Under the pieces are notes generated by a model. The model ran no database searches, was not told the origin of the DNA, and was given only the letters and a program-made list of their open reading frames with translations. Made by a program: the position numbers and the translations under genes. This document shows, one piece after another, positions 43,389 through 55,060 of a stretch of DNA of 64,000 bases. Positions within the stretch are counted from its first letter, which is position 1; every line of letters starts with the position of its first letter. The stretch covers positions 513,577 to 577,576 of the forward strand of contig JAFEMH010000937.1 of NCBI GenBank assembly GCA_022495995.1, given 5' to 3'. This stretch comes from Adenophora triphylla var. japonica (Eukaryota > Streptophyta > Magnoliopsida > Asterales > Campanulaceae).

Positions 43389-45399
43389 CTAGTCCGACTC
43401 TTCAGCATCATCCTCCTCACCAAGGTCCTCAAGAGAAAAGTCGGGCATCCGGTGAACTCGCCGTCACATCCTCGTCATCAGTGCAGAGCCCCCTCCGGAG
43501 GCTGGTACTCAAAGTAATCGAAGGATCAAATCCGACGAAAGGATCAAAGAAAGAAGGCTCTGACGAACCCTCACCTGTGCATCCTGGCGAGGAAAGAAGC
43601 GAGTAAAGGGCAACGGCCTCGGCGCTCCCGAAGACGTCCGGCATCCATGCTATGCCGCCCCGCGAAGGTCCCTCTGCTGCGGCTCAGGCTCGGCTCTCGG
43701 TGGAGGAACATCTACGGAATGCCTCGAAGGCATCGGCGTGTCTGTGGCACACGTCGCGAAGGCCGGCAAGACATCTTCGACGCCATCTTCTTCGCGAAAG
43801 ACCGCATCGCCACATAGCGGCGGGTCGGCATGTCAAAAGCCCTCCCGGGACTGCCACAAGCAAGCGGCCGAAAACGCTCGGCAATACGGTCATACTCGGC
43901 AACAAAAAGAGAAAAATACAAAAAAGATGCCAAGATGGAAAAGAGTAAGCACACTCACCGGTCTATCGGGATCCACGCGGTAGAGCGGCGAGCTGCTCGG
44001 GGACGGGTACGGACACCCTCCTCCTCGAGGAATCCCCACGAACATACGTAAAGTCCGGCCCAAGCATCGGAACCTCAGGGGACCACTGCGGACCAGCCTC
44101 CCTCTCCCTCGCCCGACACACAGTGGCATCCTCAACTTCCTCCTCACGAAAGCTCCATACTCCTCTCTATACAACACAAACTCATCGGCACTCACGCCGC
44201 CCAGATACCTCTCAAAATCTAACACATCCATATCCCGAGAATCAAGCATCCCAAAAGGAGGGTCCCTCGGAGCCAAGGGAAGCATACCCGGGCCATGCTG
44301 CCAGAAGACCCGCTCCCCCAGGTGCATGACGTCGCAAGTCAGGCCCCGCAGCATCTTCCGCTGCACTGTCACCAGGGGAGCCCTCTCGAAATCATCGCCC
44401 TCATATCGAGCCCAAGGATACAAAACAAACCTCTCCGGGCTATCTCTCTCCAAATGCTCCTGCACATCCCCGTAGGCGATGGTGAGCTTCCCCCTGCTGG
44501 TCCTCCTCCTCCTCACCGGGTGTGCCCAGCCTAACATAGCGGGATACGCTGCTACAGCCCCAGGATCTCTATCCCACGGGAAGTACTGGAAGATCTCGTA
44601 GAACCACACCTGTGACAAAAGCAGAAAAGGCTCAGTGCAAAAGAAAACGGAGAAACGACAAGTTGCTAAATCAAAAACAGCAATAAACTCATACCTCCAA
44701 AGCAAAGTCAAAACAAGCCAAGGAACTGGCTACACCCCGGCTAAACCGGTCCAAAGAGAAGAAGAGCTTGGCCAAGCCCGCCTCGCCCCAAGCTATGTCA
44801 CAAACTCTCTCCAAATCAATCAAGCTCTCCAGCAGAGCAAAAGGAGCCGTAGTCGAGTGGTTCGAGAACAAAGTCTCGGAAAGTGCAAACCACAGGAAGG
44901 AGCGCGCCAGCTGCTCCGCCGTCACCTGGCCGGTACCCCGGACATAGGCCCCAATACTGGCCGTGATCCTCATCTCAAAATCACTATACAACATGCCAAG
45001 ACCCCTGCGAGGAACAGGCGCAAAGCCCAGCAGCTCCGTCAGCACATCCTCGGCAATCATATCTCGCCACCGCACTGGCCCTCCTTTGAAGGAAAGCCCT
45101 GTGATAGCAGAAAAGTCCGTGGGCATCACCGTCACCTCTCCCCAGCTCAGATGGAAGGTATGGGTGGTATCCCACCAGTACTCAGAAAGGCCAAGGAAGA
45201 CGCTCTTATTCTTCCTCGTGTCAGAAACCCCGGCCAAGTTCTCCACGAACACGCCCAGGCCAGAAGCGTAGACCAGCCTCCTGGGGCTCGGCCTACCATC
45301 CACAGAAATGTCCGGCATCCGCTGCCACAACTCAACAACAGCCTCGAGCGATCCCCGAGTCTTTATCTTCTTGGCCTTCCCAGCCAAGAGCCCCTCATC
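43389..45399 (-). pseudogene. Antisense gene 2 of element A, exons 2 onward (plant mobile domain)
   Basis: Exon 2 (45399-44695) starts after an acceptor CCTGCAG and reads DEGLLAGKAKKIKTRG, then WWDTTHTFHLSWGEVTVMP and TDFSAITGLSFKGGPVRW, typical of the plant mobile domain (aminotransferase-like PMD). It is spliced through an 85-bp GT-AG intron (44694-44610, phase 0) to exon 3 (44609-43959: VWFYEIFQYFPWDRD, ERFVLYPWARYEGDDFERAP, CDVMHLGERVFWQHGPG). The donor is GTGAGTGT. Later exon-like pieces run to TAG at 43389-43391, ending LGEEDDAEESD. Exon 1 lies at 62334-62511, on the other side of element B. Interrupted, so not functional. Confidence 0.7.
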
Positions 45400-45536
45400 C
45401 TGCAGGTAAACACAGCAAAGGTACGTCAGTCACAGTACTTAATACCAAAAGAAAATCAAAGCACAAAAGACCGTCCCAACACAGCAAAGCACATATATCC
45501 CGTCACGAAACACGGCACATATTGCACATAATTTTT
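45400..45536 (-). other. Left remnant of intron 1 of antisense gene 2 (A)
   Basis: Starts at the acceptor of exon 2. It runs 137 bp to the point (about 45537) where sequence shared with 59431 onward begins. The other part of this intron is 62033-62333. No target duplication is visible at the left junction. Confidence 0.5.
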
Positions 45537-45896
45537 AAAAGGTCCAGCCACTCGACCAGTAATTGTCAAATCAGGTGACATCCTCCAGTAATTGTCAATC
45601 AGGTGACATCCTCCAGTAATTGTCAATATTAGGTGACAGCCTCCAGTAATTGTCAATCAGGTGACATCCTCCATTAATTGTCAAAATTTCAAGGATCCTC
45701 GACATTGTTCTTAACCTATCTAGTGATGCTCGAACTACGATTATGGCTTGATTCCTCCGGGATACGTAGGTAGCCTTTCATAAAAGGTCCAGCCACTCGA
45801 CCACATTGGTCACCCAATCCATCTCGGCATTCGCCAGATTGGATCCTTTTCTATCGACAACCCCACTCGCCCGCAAGTGACGTTGCCGAGGGGCTT
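45537..45896 (+). repeat. 3'UTR-like unit left of the first LTR of B
   Basis: Nearly identical to 59431-59794. It contains four AGGTGACATCCTCCAGTAAT-type repeats, the conserved non-coding block (45730-45812) and the PPT-like GAGGGGCTT before the LTR. Confidence 0.75.
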
Positions 45897-48135
45897 CGTA
45901 AGTACCCAAATCGCTCATGCCTTAGGATAATTTTCCGGCAATTCCGGTAATTTTTCCGGTAATTCCCCGGATTTTCCTAAAGTTCGGAACAATTCGGAAC
46001 TGTTCCAAGCCTTTTAAGGGCTGAAGGGAATGCTTGGTGATTATGAAACACGTTTTCTTAATCCCAAAACCCTTCTAGAAGGCCGCCACCTTGCACATTT
46101 CTAGAAGAAGCCGGATACTGGCTACTTATGTCGTGCGACATAACCGGCCGGAGAAACCTTCTAGAAACCTGCCACCTTGCATGTTTCTAGAAGGAACTGC
46201 ATGTGGCTACTTATGTCGTGCGACATAACCAGCCAGAGAGAGAGTTCTAGAACCATGCCACCTTGCATGTTTCTAGAAGGAAAGCGGTTATGGCTTATCA
46301 TGTCGTGCGACATAACAAGCCCATGCAGGCAGCCTATAAATAGAGGCCTTCACCTCTCATTTTGGACACCTCCTCCACCCCTCGGTCCCCCTCTATAGGG
46401 AATACGTCCAGAATCCTTCTCTTTCCTCACATACCCTCCAAATCACCCCAATCCTCCTAAATCAATTCTACACACACTTCCCACACACACACTTCTCACA
46501 TACATCAAGAAATCAAGGAGTTCCCAAGGATCCAAGGCACGAACTCGGTCTCGGGAGGAGGACGCTAGAAGGCTCCTATATCTAACTTGATATAGGAGTT
46601 GTGGATCTTCAAGGGTAACGAGTTTCTACCCCTTTTCCACTCTCTATTTTCCTTTGAATATGAAATCTATGTGTTACATGCATTGATAATGTAGTATTCG
46701 ATTAAAGTTGCATACTTTAGTGTTATTACCCAGATCCACATTTTATTTCATTACATTTCATATAAAATCTCCGTTTTGACTTGGTTTTGCATGAACACTC
46801 AAGATGAGTGTGGATCCCTCATATCCACACCCTCTTGAAGTGTTCATTATTGATAAACATGCTCTCTGAGATTTGTTTGTGAAGTAACTTGACCATTTTG
46901 GTGCCTTGTTACCTCTGCAAATCTCAGTTGTTAAGCCTCTGCAAAATGGCTAGTTATGTCACGCGACATAGGCAGCCTATGTCACGCGACATAAGTAGCC
47001 AGTTGCGAAGCTTCACAATTTCAAGCTGTAATCTGATGTTAATCCCCATAATGCTATAATCTGATGTCTATCTGCAATTTAGATAACATCTATGTACATA
47101 ATGTGTCATCTTTTTATTAAAATACCATTTTTCATACATAAAGATGCATCCTTTGCACTTAAATCTCATTTTCATGCATAAAAATCATCCTTTTTGCATT
47201 TAAAATCCCTTTTCACATTAAAGATGCACTCTTTGCACCCAAAGACTCATTTTCATACTCAAAATGCATACTTTGCATTAAAAAATCATTCTTTGCCATT
47301 TTCATGCATCATTTGTGCATTAAATGCTATTTTCCAACATAAAAATGCATTCTTTGCATAAAAAATCTTTTCTTTGCACAAAAAGCATCCCTTGCAACCA
47401 AAAGACATGCTTTACACTCTAAAATGCCATCTTTTCACTAAAGTATCATTTTTACATGCATTTCCCCCATTCCCCCATTAACAACCTAGGAATGGACCGG
47501 TGTAAATTTCTTATCTTTACATTGTTCCTTCCATTAAAGGTTTCATGATTTCTTTAGAAAGGGACAACCTTGAACCCTATATCTCCAATTATCGCTTAAG
47601 AAAGAGTATGAAGCATCTATACGAGCTCAACCGTCTTAAAGCGTAGGATTGATGGGCTAAGGACCTTCCTTTTCTAAAGAACCTTATCTTTGACCAAAAC
47701 GAGAGACATTCTCTCGATCACGCAAGTCCCGAGGGTCCCGAGGTTAAAATGCGATGATCACAAGTCATAAGATGAGGACGGGATCATAATCCCGAATACA
47801 TAAAATCCAAGAAATCCCGAGCGACAACCAATAAATGGTTTGTACGTCCGGAAGACAATTTGGGACATTCCCTCCTTATTTTCAAACACATGCACACAAG
47901 AAAGCACGCAAGCAAGCACGATTAATGAAATCATGGGAGACTTGCTCCGGCAAGGCACCTTGGGTGAACGCCAAACGTTCTTCCCGAGGGTAACTTAACC
48001 TCCGAACCCATAAAACCTTTTTTTCAAAGTTTTGAGGTAATCAAAATGGCGTGGCGACTCCGTTTTTCAAATTAAACCGGATGTCTTCAAACTCGCGTGA
48101 ATCCAACAAAAACAAAATTTGGGCACACATTCACA
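45897..48135 (+). repeat. Left LTR of element B
   Basis: 2239 bp against 2238 bp for the right LTR (59795-62032). It starts CGTAAGTACCCAAATC (TG changed to CG) and ends CACACATTCACA, three bases before the PBS. U3 has three units of about 75-80 bp with TTCTAGAAGG and a palindrome. TATAAATAG is at 46335. Palindromes TATGTCACGCGACATA lie at about 46957 and 46978, within the transcribed part. The stretch 47100-47460 is a degenerate ATTTTCATGCAT-type repeat. Confidence 0.85.
46128..46343 (+). promoter_or_regulatory. U3 promoter of the left LTR of B
   Basis: Palindrome TATGTCGTGCGACATA near 46128, 46213 and 46299 (the last CATGTCG...). The last is 20 nt upstream of TATAAATAG (46335-46343). The right LTR keeps the same layout, ending with TATA at 60232-60240, again 20 nt from the palindrome. 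Confidence 0.75.
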
Positions 48136-48138
48136 GTT

Positions 48139-48156
48139 TGGCGACTCCGCTGGGGA
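48139..48156 (+). other. Primer binding site of element B
   Basis: TGGCGACTCCGCTGGGGA, as in element A. Confidence 0.85.
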
Positions 48157-50328
48157 ATCATCCCAAAGGAGAAAAGCTTTTATTTTCAAAACAAAAATCG
48201 ATACTCGGTATATAGGTGGAAACCACTTACCCTTCCTGTACACTCCCTGACGTGGGAGTTGGGATAACCGGTGGTTTAACAATCCACGTACCAGTATCCC
48301 TTTTCGAAAAACAATTTTGAAAAAAAAAAGAAAGCTTTTCCCTTTGAGCGGGTTAGACTCCCATCACCGATTTCATTAATCGCGCTTGCTTTCTTTACCA
48401 TGCATTGCATCATTTGCATCTTGGAATTTGTGCATACTTTGAAACGGGAAAATAACCCGAAAAATAGCAAAAGGAGTGGAACCTGGAAAATTGATCCATG
48501 CAGTCGTACGGCTCAATCCTCATTGGATTCGACCAGGGCGACCTCGGTGGCAATTCCACCAGGAAAAATCATGGTTAATCTGGCGATCCTAGCGGCTTGG
48601 GGCTATTCAGCTCCATGGTAGCAGGGCTCCCGAGAAAATTTACGTGCTTATGTGTTGCATTTTCCCCATCCCGAAAATCATTCCTTTAAAACACATTATG
48701 AAAATCTCTGTTTTAACTCAAAAGGAACATTTTTAGGAGACCGCACACTACGCGCACCGATATATCTGTACACTTTTGCACGCACGTCCTTCAAACCCGA
48801 GGGTGGTTCAGTGCGATCACGGACGGCCTTACGATGCTCCGGCGCGCACGGAATCATCCCAACCTCCCATGGCGGCCGGTGTCGACCAATGCACGGTCCA
48901 GGTGTCACACGTTTCAAAAAACCGTGACTTTTGGTTGGGTTTTGGTCTAGTCCGTGTCATATAGCACAGTTGCATACCCACGTAAAGGTCAAGCCTTAGC
49001 TCATAACCGAAGCCAAGATTGTCGCTCAAGCGAAATTGCCAAAATTCCGACAAGGAAAATCGGTGGGATCTTGACTCAGACATTGACTATTGACCTTGAC
49101 CCGCGGAATGCATAAGAGTCAAGGACCAGAGTCTTTGCCAAAAATCAAAAGATCTTTCGCTCAAGCGAAGCTCTGCCAAAATTCCGACAAGGAAAAATTG
49201 GCAAGATCTTGACCGGCATTGACTTCGATTTCGACTCACGCACTGCGTATGCAACGAAGTTCAATGTGACACTGTGTCATCCGGCTTTTTACCGCCCGAC
49301 CCATGCCTATTATTCTCTCGGACATTACCGAAAGTCAGAAACCGTCATTCGCTCAAGCGAAACTCTGTCAAAGATCCGTCAAGGCAGAGAGACGAGACTT
49401 TCCCGGTATTGCCTTGACTATAATCCGCATCGCTCGTGTGTTGAAAAGTCCTATGACCCGCTAGACCCGATAGGAGCGTTCTTTACTCTCGGTCGGTGGG
49501 ATCCGCGTGCCCTATAGGACCCTCGCCCGGGGCTGTCCACCCTGGGAGGTCGAAATACAGGTGGAATACGAGGGGCTTATAGACGTAGTGACGGAACCCA
49601 CTGATCCAGGATCTAGAGTAGTTGTGAAAAAGAAGGGCAGAACCCCTTTTCCAACCAATTAGAGATTAATAAAAGACATTGTTTTAAGTAAACTTGAACA
49701 ATTAGTGTAATCATAATTGCATGTTCCTATCTCTGAAATCCCTAATCGAGACCTTTTTCGGTCCGATCTCCGTTTTCCTCATCCCGACCTTTCATGGTCA
49801 AATCCCTAATCGAGATCTTTTCGGTCCGATCTCCGTTTTCTTTATCCCTACCTTTCATGGTCAAACCCTAATCGAGACCTCTTCGGTCCGATTTTTGATT
49901 TTCTTGTCCCGACCTTTCATGGTCAATCTCTAATCGAGACCTCCTCGGTCCGATTTTCGATTTCCCATCTCGACCTTTCGCGGTCAAGTCCTTAATCGCG
50001 ACCTCTTCGGTCCGATCTCTACTTCCAATCTTGACCTTTCAAGGTCTCATCTTTTCCGATCAATTAGGATTAGGAGAAAATGCGTTTCGAGCAAAAGTTA
50101 AAGCGATAAGGGCATGTTACTTGAGCCTTCAGCCTAAACACTTACCTTCGAGTCTAAACCTTACCTATCCCCGAGTCTAAACCTTACCTATCCCCGAGTC
50201 TAAACCTTGCCTATCCCTTTCCGCAGCGAAAGAAGTGAGCGAGAGTACTTGGGTCGGCGGCTTTTCGGTTCGGACGGTTCATCCGCTCGAGAGAGTCGAA
50301 TGGCGAGATTTGACAAAACGGTGAGGGT
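48157..50328 (+). other. Untranslated leader of B
   Basis: Non-coding. GAGACCGCACACTACGCGCA at 48739 and the block 49505-49582 are conserved with the A leader. 49000-49400 has repeats around GCTCAAGCGAAACTCTG. 49740-50045 has five or six units of about 60-65 bp (ATCGAGACCTCTTCGGTCCG, GACCTTTCATGGTCAA). 50150-50220 has three GAGTCTAAACCTTACC units. Confidence 0.6.
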
Positions 50329-51735
50329 ATGGGAAATCGGATGATTAGGAAGGAAGAGTTAGTCCTGGCTTTGGAAAATGCCCGTAAGGATCACGAAGAA
50401 GCATTGTCATTGCTCATCGGTGCTCTTCGCCGCAATGGAATCCAAGTAACAATTGAGTCCAACGGTTCTCTGGTAGTGGTCGAAGATGAGACTCCGAGTA
50501 GCCATCTCGGTTCCCCGAGCCTATAACCAATACCTTCCTCCATCCACATATGATCCCTTGCCAAGGACCACTTCTCCTCGGTCCTTTCCAACATCCCGGC
50601 TCATCGGGGCCCCATTGCCCTCGGCTTCTCAAACGGATTGGATTTCACCCCACTTATCCCTCGGTCTCGGCAATACACCGCGGTTTATGCTCCAACCTCA
50701 CATAATCGGTTTGAGATATGTGGCTATGTTACGAAGCCCCTATACCCGCCTGAATGCGATCATGAGTTGCCAAAGGATGAGCAGGAGTTTCAGTGTTACC
50801 TCTAGGACTTAATGAATTCAGCCCGATCGGTTAAACTCTCTACAAGTCACATTGCCGATTCCAGTAGCCCAGAGTCCCCAGTTGACCCCTATGTGGCAAT
50901 GTTGATGGAGCAAGTGAAACAGATGCAAGAGAAGCTTGACCTCATGATGAGTATCAATACTCCCTTGACCCAAGATGTCGGACCGAGCAAGGAAATGACT
51001 CCACCAAGCATAACCCAATACCCAAGCGGCAAGTGCACTGGCTCGGCACCGATTACCTCACAAAGGAAAGAATGTCATGACTTCCTTGACCAAATCCAAC
51101 GGTGGAACCAATTGGACAATGGGAATACGAGTCTTGAGAATAACAAGGTCCCCAGAAAACCTCGCTCCTTTCACTTTAACAATACGAGAGATGCCTTTAA
51201 GCAAGATTACGGAAGAGCTAGTGAAAGAAAAAGCTGATAAAGCCACCGGAGAATTGGAAGCCCGGGAACCCCGGTATTCGGTTGGATGAGTCCAAGCATT
51301 GCCTTTTCCATCAATACCATGGGCACGACAGCGATGATTGCACCTATTTGAGGCATGAGATCCAAAAGTTGATAGAAGATGGGAAGCTTGAGAACCTCCG
51401 TGGGCGAAAAAGGCAGAAAGTTATGACAAGAGGTCAATTCAAGAAGTGCAAGGTCCAAAACGTCGGCTGATGATTTTGGGATGCCCATGAGCAAAGTTTT
51501 CAACGATTTGGTGAAACGAAGCCTTCTCACACCTCTCGAGAATCATAAGCCAAGAAACCCAGTAGAGTTGACGGGACCAAGTTACGTGAGTACCACAAGC
51601 ATTATGGTCATGTGACGGACAAGTGTGTGGATGCGAAGAAAGAAATTCGGTGGGCGATCTACGAAGGAAAGCTCAAGCTCCCACAGCGGTCCAACCCGCG
51701 AAGAGTAACTAGACTAGGGTTTACCTATCCTTAAA
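50329..51735 (+). pseudogene. gag remnants of element B
   Basis: N-terminus from ATG 50329 (RKEELVLALENARKDHEEAL, IQVTIESNGSLVVVEDE) to a stop at 50526. Then in another frame DPYVAMLMEQVKQMQEKLDL (50898), matching A. The gag core is missing. Next come a knuckle-like CLFHQYHGHDSDDC (51300), MPMSKVFNDLVKRSLLTPLE (51482) and a second knuckle-like piece YHKHYGHVTDKC (51594). The protein is in several frames and cannot be made as one chain. It is the only sense coding trace in B. Confidence 0.65.
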
Positions 51736-54128
51736 AAAAAAAAAAAGGAAGAAAAAGAAAAATAGTCTCTCAGTCAACCTTCGTAGGTTCTAGTACTTTT
51801 CTTTTTCAATCAAGTCCTCCACGGACATTGTAATTAATCTTTAATTTTCTATAAAAGAGTCTTCTTCTTTTCTTGCTAGACTTAAGACATTATTTGCACA
51901 CCTACATTACATTTAATGAAATGGTTTTATTTTATATGATCACTTGCATTGCTCAACGAACAATCTCTCGAAATAATTAACGTTCTGATTAATCGGTGTG
52001 AGAAAGTCAACTAATGCCATACACTTTCCTTACCCCACAAAAGGCCTTCATCAAAGCCATACATTTTCCCAACCATGTCCTCACCATCACCTTGACCAAG
52101 TCAACGACGGCGGCATCATCAAGGGATAGCAAAAGGCCATTTAGCTTCAAGAGATTGACCCGTGTCGATAACAACCTAGGGGCTTGGTTTAGATCTCAAG
52201 GGTATCAAGAATGTTCAAGCGGGGCTCGCCTTGGTCCTCATGTGCTCTAGAAAATAAAAAAAAAAATGTAGTGCAAAAAGAGTAATACCCGGCTAGGCTG
52301 AAAATCCCGAGGAAAAAGTGCGGGTCTAGGCAAAAAACGAGGTTGCACATATATAAAAAAAAAAAAAGAAAAAAATCTTAGTGCAAAAAGAGTAATGCCC
52401 GGCTAGAGTGAAAATCCCAAAAAAGGGCGGTCTAGGCAAAAAACGGGGTTGCACATAAAAAATAAAAGAAAAAAATGAGGCCAAGTACTCGGCGTCACCA
52501 ATCAAAAGCTTGACGGACGAGTAAGATCAAAGCTCGAGAATGAAAGTTGTCGATAACAATGGGGTGGTCGAAGCAAAGCGAAGTATTTCATAAGCCTTTA
52601 GGTAGGCACGTGAAAGAGGAAGCAATCAGAGGCAGCCGTTCAAGAATGACTTGGTCAAGGAATCATCCGAGGCCCACGCCTCATCATCTCATCCTAGCCT
52701 TTTCACTAAAGGAACCACAAATCCCATTTCCCAAAACGGTCAGGCCAAGGCCGAACTACGGCGACTGAGGCTCCTCACAATGAGGGGAACGTAGGCAACC
52801 GGCAATGGTCCGGTCATAAGCATATCCAAATTACCGAAAACCCGGTCTCATCAAATGACCTCTCCCATGGACACGGTCAAATCCCGAAAACCCGGTCTCA
52901 TCAATGACCTCCTTATACACAAACCTTTCTTTCACACCCAGCCAACCTTGATCCGCGACATTGGTTGACTTTCTCCTCATGATTAATAAGAATGTTTGTT
53001 CATATCGAGATTAGTGGTTGAATAACCCGAACATTAATAAAGGGTTTTAAGCAATCTTGTGATCATTGTAAATAAAACAAGTTTTCAGATGTCTTGACAA
53101 GTCTTCCTTTTCTACATCTTAGGAAAGATAGCGGTAAATGCGATTTTACGTCGGCGGGGGCTTCCATACACTTTTACCAACCTTTCTACGCTTATACTCT
53201 CTCAAAAGAGTCAAACCCAAAGCGAGTTTTGTGCCTACATCGAATAAGGCCATCAAAATAACACAAAATCGGGATTATTCCCACCTTTTGAAAAATATGC
53301 CCCTGCATGTATATATCTTCCTAAAAGTTCTTCTCTTCGTCCACATCTTCTTAAGGTTGGTGAGTGACTAAAAAAAAAAAAAAAAAAAAAAAAGGAAAAG
53401 GATAGGTTTTCCCTCTTACGCTACAATTTGCATTAGGGTGCCTCGAAACTCTTCCAAGGTTGGGACTTTGTCAAAGCGTTCCTTTAAAGCTTGGGGCTTC
53501 TTTAGCCATTTTTGGGGTACGCATCGGGTTCTTCACTAGGTCCCTAGATAAATTCGATTTTGGTCGAGATCAACCTCGGGATCACTTTCGCATGTACCAA
53601 TCATATTGGGATCTTCTCCTTAGGCGGGGCTTCACCAAGACCTCGCCTACTCGGTTGTCAGTGGGGCTTTGCCACCGGGATTTTGCCAATGAAAGGATCT
53701 TTCCTTACTTCAAACAAGATATGGGGCTTTTGCGAGAGAGTATTTCCTTAGGCCGGGGCTTCGATAAGTTGCATCCATCCCTAGAAGAGAGGATTGGTCA
53801 CTCGACATACGCTTTGGTTGTAAAAGCACTGTCGGCGCATCGACTTCAATGCGCAGAGTGTGAGAAAAGAACAGTCTCGGCTCGAGAGGGAATGCTAGTC
53901 CACATAGACAACATCTCAGTAACAACAGCAGTTCAGTCCGCACCCAAGAGATACAACCCCACTTGTTTGAAACCCATCTTAAACAATTCCAAAATACATT
54001 CCATATGTACATCCAGACCCAGTCCCTACCATGTTTCCAAGAAAAAATCACCCCTAGGCTCAAGTAACGTGCAAATGATAACATTTTCTCCCAAAAGCGC
54101 CTCCGTTACTTCCGTTATAACGAGATAA
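51736..54128 (+). other. Post-gag non-coding region of B
   Basis: No pol. 51776-51960 matches the post-gag tract of G. 52255-52465 has two units of about 120 bp (GTGCAAAAAGAGTAATACCC). 52751-52816 is the conserved block; 52835-52915 has a duplicated CCGAAAACCCGGTCTCATCA. A poly-A run lies at 53370-53393. The frame at 53460-54128 has no recognisable motif. Confidence 0.5.
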
Positions 54129-55060
54129 CGCTAGGCGACAGTTTCCTAATCGTCAAAATCCAACTTTTGGCTACCTCTATCACAGATTGAGAAGTATGCT
54201 CAAGTTATCCAAACTCTAGCTACCTCTATCCACTCGATAGTGACGTAAGCTTTAGCTTCCTTAGGTGACGACCTCCACTAATCGTCAAAATCTCAAGAAT
54301 CCTAGATATCGTTCCTAAACTGTCTAGATGAAGCTTGAACTACGATCAAGGCTTGATTCCTCGGGATACGTAGGTAGCCTTTCATAAAGGTTCAGCCATC
54401 CGACCACATTGGTCACCTTTTTCTTCCTCCACTCTCCAATGGTGCGTAAGCTTTTCATAAAAGTCCAATTTTATGACCATGTTGGTCACCCCCTTTAATT
54501 TGGAACATTCATATGAAGGATTGGTTGTTTGACCTCCTAGGTCACCCCGTTTCCATCCTTATAGGAAAGGACCAAATGTCTCTTTGCCATTGTCCCAAGG
54601 AGGCCAGGTAGGTGATCTCTTTGATCCCCCAATTCCAACCCGTGTCGGCAATTCCAGTCCAAGGCCAAAGGGCATGAAAAAATTCAGTTCGGAGCTTACT
54701 TATGTCACGCGACAAACCTAGCCGAGTTGGCTTCTTATGTCGTGCGACATAATAAGCCACATCGGACATCGGCAATCTGCGGCTTCTGTTCTCCCGGGGC
54801 AATCCCGACTTGTCAATGGCTGTAAATACCACCCATCCACTTCTCGAATGCATAGGGAGGGTTCATTTACCCCATATACACCCATGCATTCATTTACAAG
54901 TTAAAAATCCATCCAAGTCATCCATTCAAACCATTTGTACATACAAAGTAGATCAAGTCCAAAAGTTGTGCATAAAAAAAAAATAAAAAAAAAATAATAA
55001 CATGTGTTTTCCCCAAAGGGAGTACAATAACCAAAAAGCCACAAATGTCTAGGGAAAAAG
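54129..55060 (+). other. Divergent 3'UTR/LTR-like piece inside B
   Basis: 54160-54420 resembles 59270-59460 (CTACCTCTATC...ATAGTGACGTA, then the conserved block at 54334-54414). 54700-54750 has two palindromes (TATGTCACGCGACA and TATGTCGTGCGACATA). By position this matches the promoter region of antisense gene 1 in A (43.0 kb), whose coding part is absent in B. An A-rich run at 54975-55000 precedes the antisense gene. Confidence 0.45.

Noticed and set aside
45537..45896. Placing the start of the left LTR of B at 45537
   Set aside because: No TG start or target duplication there. The true LTR start type TGTAAGTACCC with a purine tract before it is at 45897 and 59795, as in C.
53460..54128. 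222-codon plus-strand ORF in B
   Set aside because: No recognisable motif, mixed composition, and it lies in the post-gag region that is non-coding in A and G.
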